The notes below the pieces were generated by a model. That model was not told the origin of the DNA. It saw only the letters and a program-made list of their open reading frames with translations, and did no database searches. DNA of 7,845 nt from JBCFBK01 sp038562555 (GTDB taxonomy: Bacteria > Bacteroidota > Bacteroidia > Bacteroidales > Prolixibacteraceae). The DNA is taken from NCBI GenBank assembly GCA_038562555.1, contig JBCFBK010000093.1, positions 1-7,845 on the forward strand. Reading direction: 5' to 3'. Below, piece after piece: positions 7,401 through 7,845 of the stretch; within the stretch, counting starts at the first letter, position 1; each line of letters begins with the position of its first letter. The position numbers and the translations under genes are program-made.

Positions 7401-7845
7401 TGGTGGCATCGCCATTCACTTTAGAAAGCGAATAGTTTCCGCTGACGTCGGTAATGGTTCCCTGACTGGTTCCCCGAACTACTACCGTAACGCCTGGCAG
7501 CGGAGAACCGTCAGAGTCGGTGACTTTACCGGAGATCGTTTTTGCAGGTTGATTGATGTACGTATTATTTGGATCGCGATTAATCCCTTTCTTGCTGTTT
7601 ATAATCACATATTCATTCTTCACCGAAACAGTTAGTTTTTCTGTATCCAAAACCTTGTCCAGTATCTGTTCAACCGATTCGTTTTCGAATTTGGCCGAGA
7701 TTTTTTGCGTGTCGTCCAGATCGGATTTGTTATAAGCAAACCGGAGATTGCTGTTCTGTTCCAGATACAGGAACAGCTCATGTAAGGTCCCGTTTTCAAC
7801 ACTGAATGAAAAACGGGCATTTTGAGAATAGGTAAACGCAGATAT
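4486..7845 (-). CDS. SusC/RagA-family TonB-dependent outer-membrane transporter with STN domain (5' end outside window)
   Basis: The frame is open from the window edge at 7845 to TAA at 4488-4486: 1119 visible residues, lacking only the start and signal peptide. Numbering from the edge, residues about 5-85 form an STN (secretin/TonB short N-terminal) domain with RFSFSVENGTLHELFLYLEQ (11-30), LRFAYN (34-39) and VEQILDKVL (58-66). A carboxypeptidase-regulatory-like domain follows (about 102-176, SGKVTDSDGSPLPGV). Next come a TonB-box-like stretch EEVVAVGYG (181-189), the plug with IQIRGFGNPLYVIDGVI (243-259) and the SusC signature SVLKDASAAIYG...GVIIVTTKQG (278-304), then the beta-barrel. An Asp-rich loop DLNNDGIINGDD lies near 920-935, and the protein ends in an aromatic-terminated strand, NIGLNLTF. 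It imports oligosaccharides using TonB/proton-motive force, with the SusD protein as lid. An STN domain is typical of transporters that signal to a FecR-type anti-sigma factor and ECF sigma factor, which would be expected just upstream of the window. Confidence 0.97.
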   Translation of the reverse strand: MSAFTYSQNARFSFSVENGTLHELFLYLEQNSNLRFAYNKSDLDDTQKISAKFENESVEQILDKVLDTEKLTVSVKNEYVIINSKKGINRDPNNTYINQPAKTISGKVTDSDGSPLPGVTVVVRGTSQGTITDVSGNYSLSKVNGDATILFSFVGMKSQEVAAAGKAVIDVVMTEDAIGLEEVVAVGYGAQKMGNLTGAISSVKSEAIMTTTHSSVAQKLQGKVAGLNIRQNSGQPGQFDNDIQIRGFGNPLYVIDGVIRNDAGAFQKMNAEDIESISVLKDASAAIYGIGAANGVIIVTTKQGTKGKTSFNFSAVTGLSQPTNRVRAASAPEYTMMLNEAALYSNPGRIAAPAFTKEDLQKWQEGTLAGYTGTDWWDLTMKDYSSQTHLNLSASGGSEKMTYYMGMEYVNDNGILKSGDIGYDRANLRSNLTADLLPDLRARLNMSFMFDKAYAPGESYSQISRNTIVTLPTEYPYANNNPNYPGITSLGVTPLAASDKNLTGFNNNENRNLQTTLELKWTVPFMKNLVITATGSYDNNNYRNKNLRKGFYTYTYDSSTETYVPKFERPDQNIYNRMAVSDSYMLRLGADYNVTIAENHDIKVMLLAEQSQGWGRSLEGRRYYGDFFTNDQLRFANEANQTTYGYEDESARLSYIGRLNYDYARKYLFEFAFNYNGSYRYHPDHRFGFFPTVSTAWRLSEENFIKENLLFVSNMKLRASYGVLGTDQGDAFQYVQGFTFGGASFWEFSDGTQSNGLAAPAMTNRRLSWSENHTTNLGLDLSLWEGKLDIAADWYRRLRKGLISTRSVSLPNTFGTTIAQENLNSDVQTGFDLVVGHRNTIKDFTYQVSGNMNFNRSKSRHTERAPFQSQMDRWLNDNTDRWGNRQTGYRTDGQFTSFDEINNAPLQGQFYSIRELPGDYKFRDLNNDGIINGDDSRVPYTYGTTPLLNFGLTIDLEWKGFDANILFQGAAKYTVRYTETLSEWFWYSGGLPAYFMDRWHQADPYDSNSEWIAGEWPAPRPNATQTMQLQSESDLWRRDAAYVRLKSLELGYTCNPKLLNSIGLQKLRLYINGFNLFTLTKDRLVKKLDPEKTAGPGTATYGHNYPLTKSYNIGLNLTF

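Larger units (their letters stand above)
1..7845 (-). other. Partial polysaccharide utilization locus, probably pectin-directed
   Basis: Five collinear minus-strand genes form the unit: STN-SusC, SusD, DUF3823 lipoprotein, GH140-like hydrolase and GH28-like hydrolase. Gaps are 22, 48, 106 and 30 bases, and only the 106-base gap holds a terminator-like hairpin. Both ends cut through genes, so the locus extends further. The sus pair defines it as a PUL, and the GH28 plus GH140-like enzymes suggest a galacturonan-containing substrate. No stretch longer than about 106 bases is without a gene. Confidence 0.85.

Noticed and set aside
7632..7650. TTG at 7650 as the start of the SusC-like gene
   Set aside because: It falls inside the STN domain (VEQILDKVL immediately before it), and the frame continues open to the window edge.
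1..7845. CRISPR arrays, tRNA/rRNA genes, insertion sequences or phage genes
   Set aside because: No regularly spaced repeats, structured RNA genes, transposase or phage motifs were seen. Nearly all of the window is accounted for by the five minus-strand genes.

Overview
The window is part of a polysaccharide utilization locus (PUL) from a member of the Bacteroidota. The adjacent SusC-like/SusD-like pair, the DUF3823-type lipoprotein behind it, the Bacteroidota-style lipoboxes and the A-rich translation leaders without a clear GGAGG Shine-Dalgarno all support this. A free-living or marine Bacteroidia order such as Marinilabiliales is a guess from general sequence feel only. All real genes lie on the minus strand, so the locus reads from right to left and both ends of the window cut through genes.

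Layout in transcription order: (1) 7845-4486, a SusC-like TonB-dependent outer-membrane transporter. Its signal peptide lies beyond the right edge, and an STN signalling domain is readable at the very edge. (2) 4463-2541, the partner SusD-like lipoprotein, 22 bases downstream. (3) 2492-1806, a DUF3823-family surface lipoprotein in the position of SusE. (4) A stem-loop with a T-rich tail at about 1737-1785, likely an intrinsic terminator, followed by a short leader with a 10-bp palindrome. (5) 1699-281, a secreted DUF4038 / GH140-like (apiosidase-like) glycoside hydrolase with a C-terminal PF12904-type domain. (6) 250-1, the first 83 codons of a GH28 polygalacturonase-like enzyme that runs off the left edge. 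This last gene has to be read directly from the sequence because it is short and open-ended.

Working model: SusC and SusD capture and import oligosaccharides, and the DUF3823 lipoprotein probably assists glycan binding at the cell surface. The GH140-like enzyme removes a terminal sugar branch, and the GH28 enzyme cuts a galacturonan backbone. The GH28 plus GH140-like pair points to a pectic substrate. An apiose-bearing galacturonan (rhamnogalacturonan II or apiogalacturonan) is the most specific hypothesis, but it is inference. The STN domain on SusC predicts control by a FecR-type anti-sigma factor and an ECF sigma factor, probably encoded just upstream of the window. No RNA genes, CRISPR arrays, insertion sequences or phage features were seen. 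The gene types are familiar; the interest lies in the substrate prediction, the terminator between transport and enzyme genes, and the corrected gene ends.
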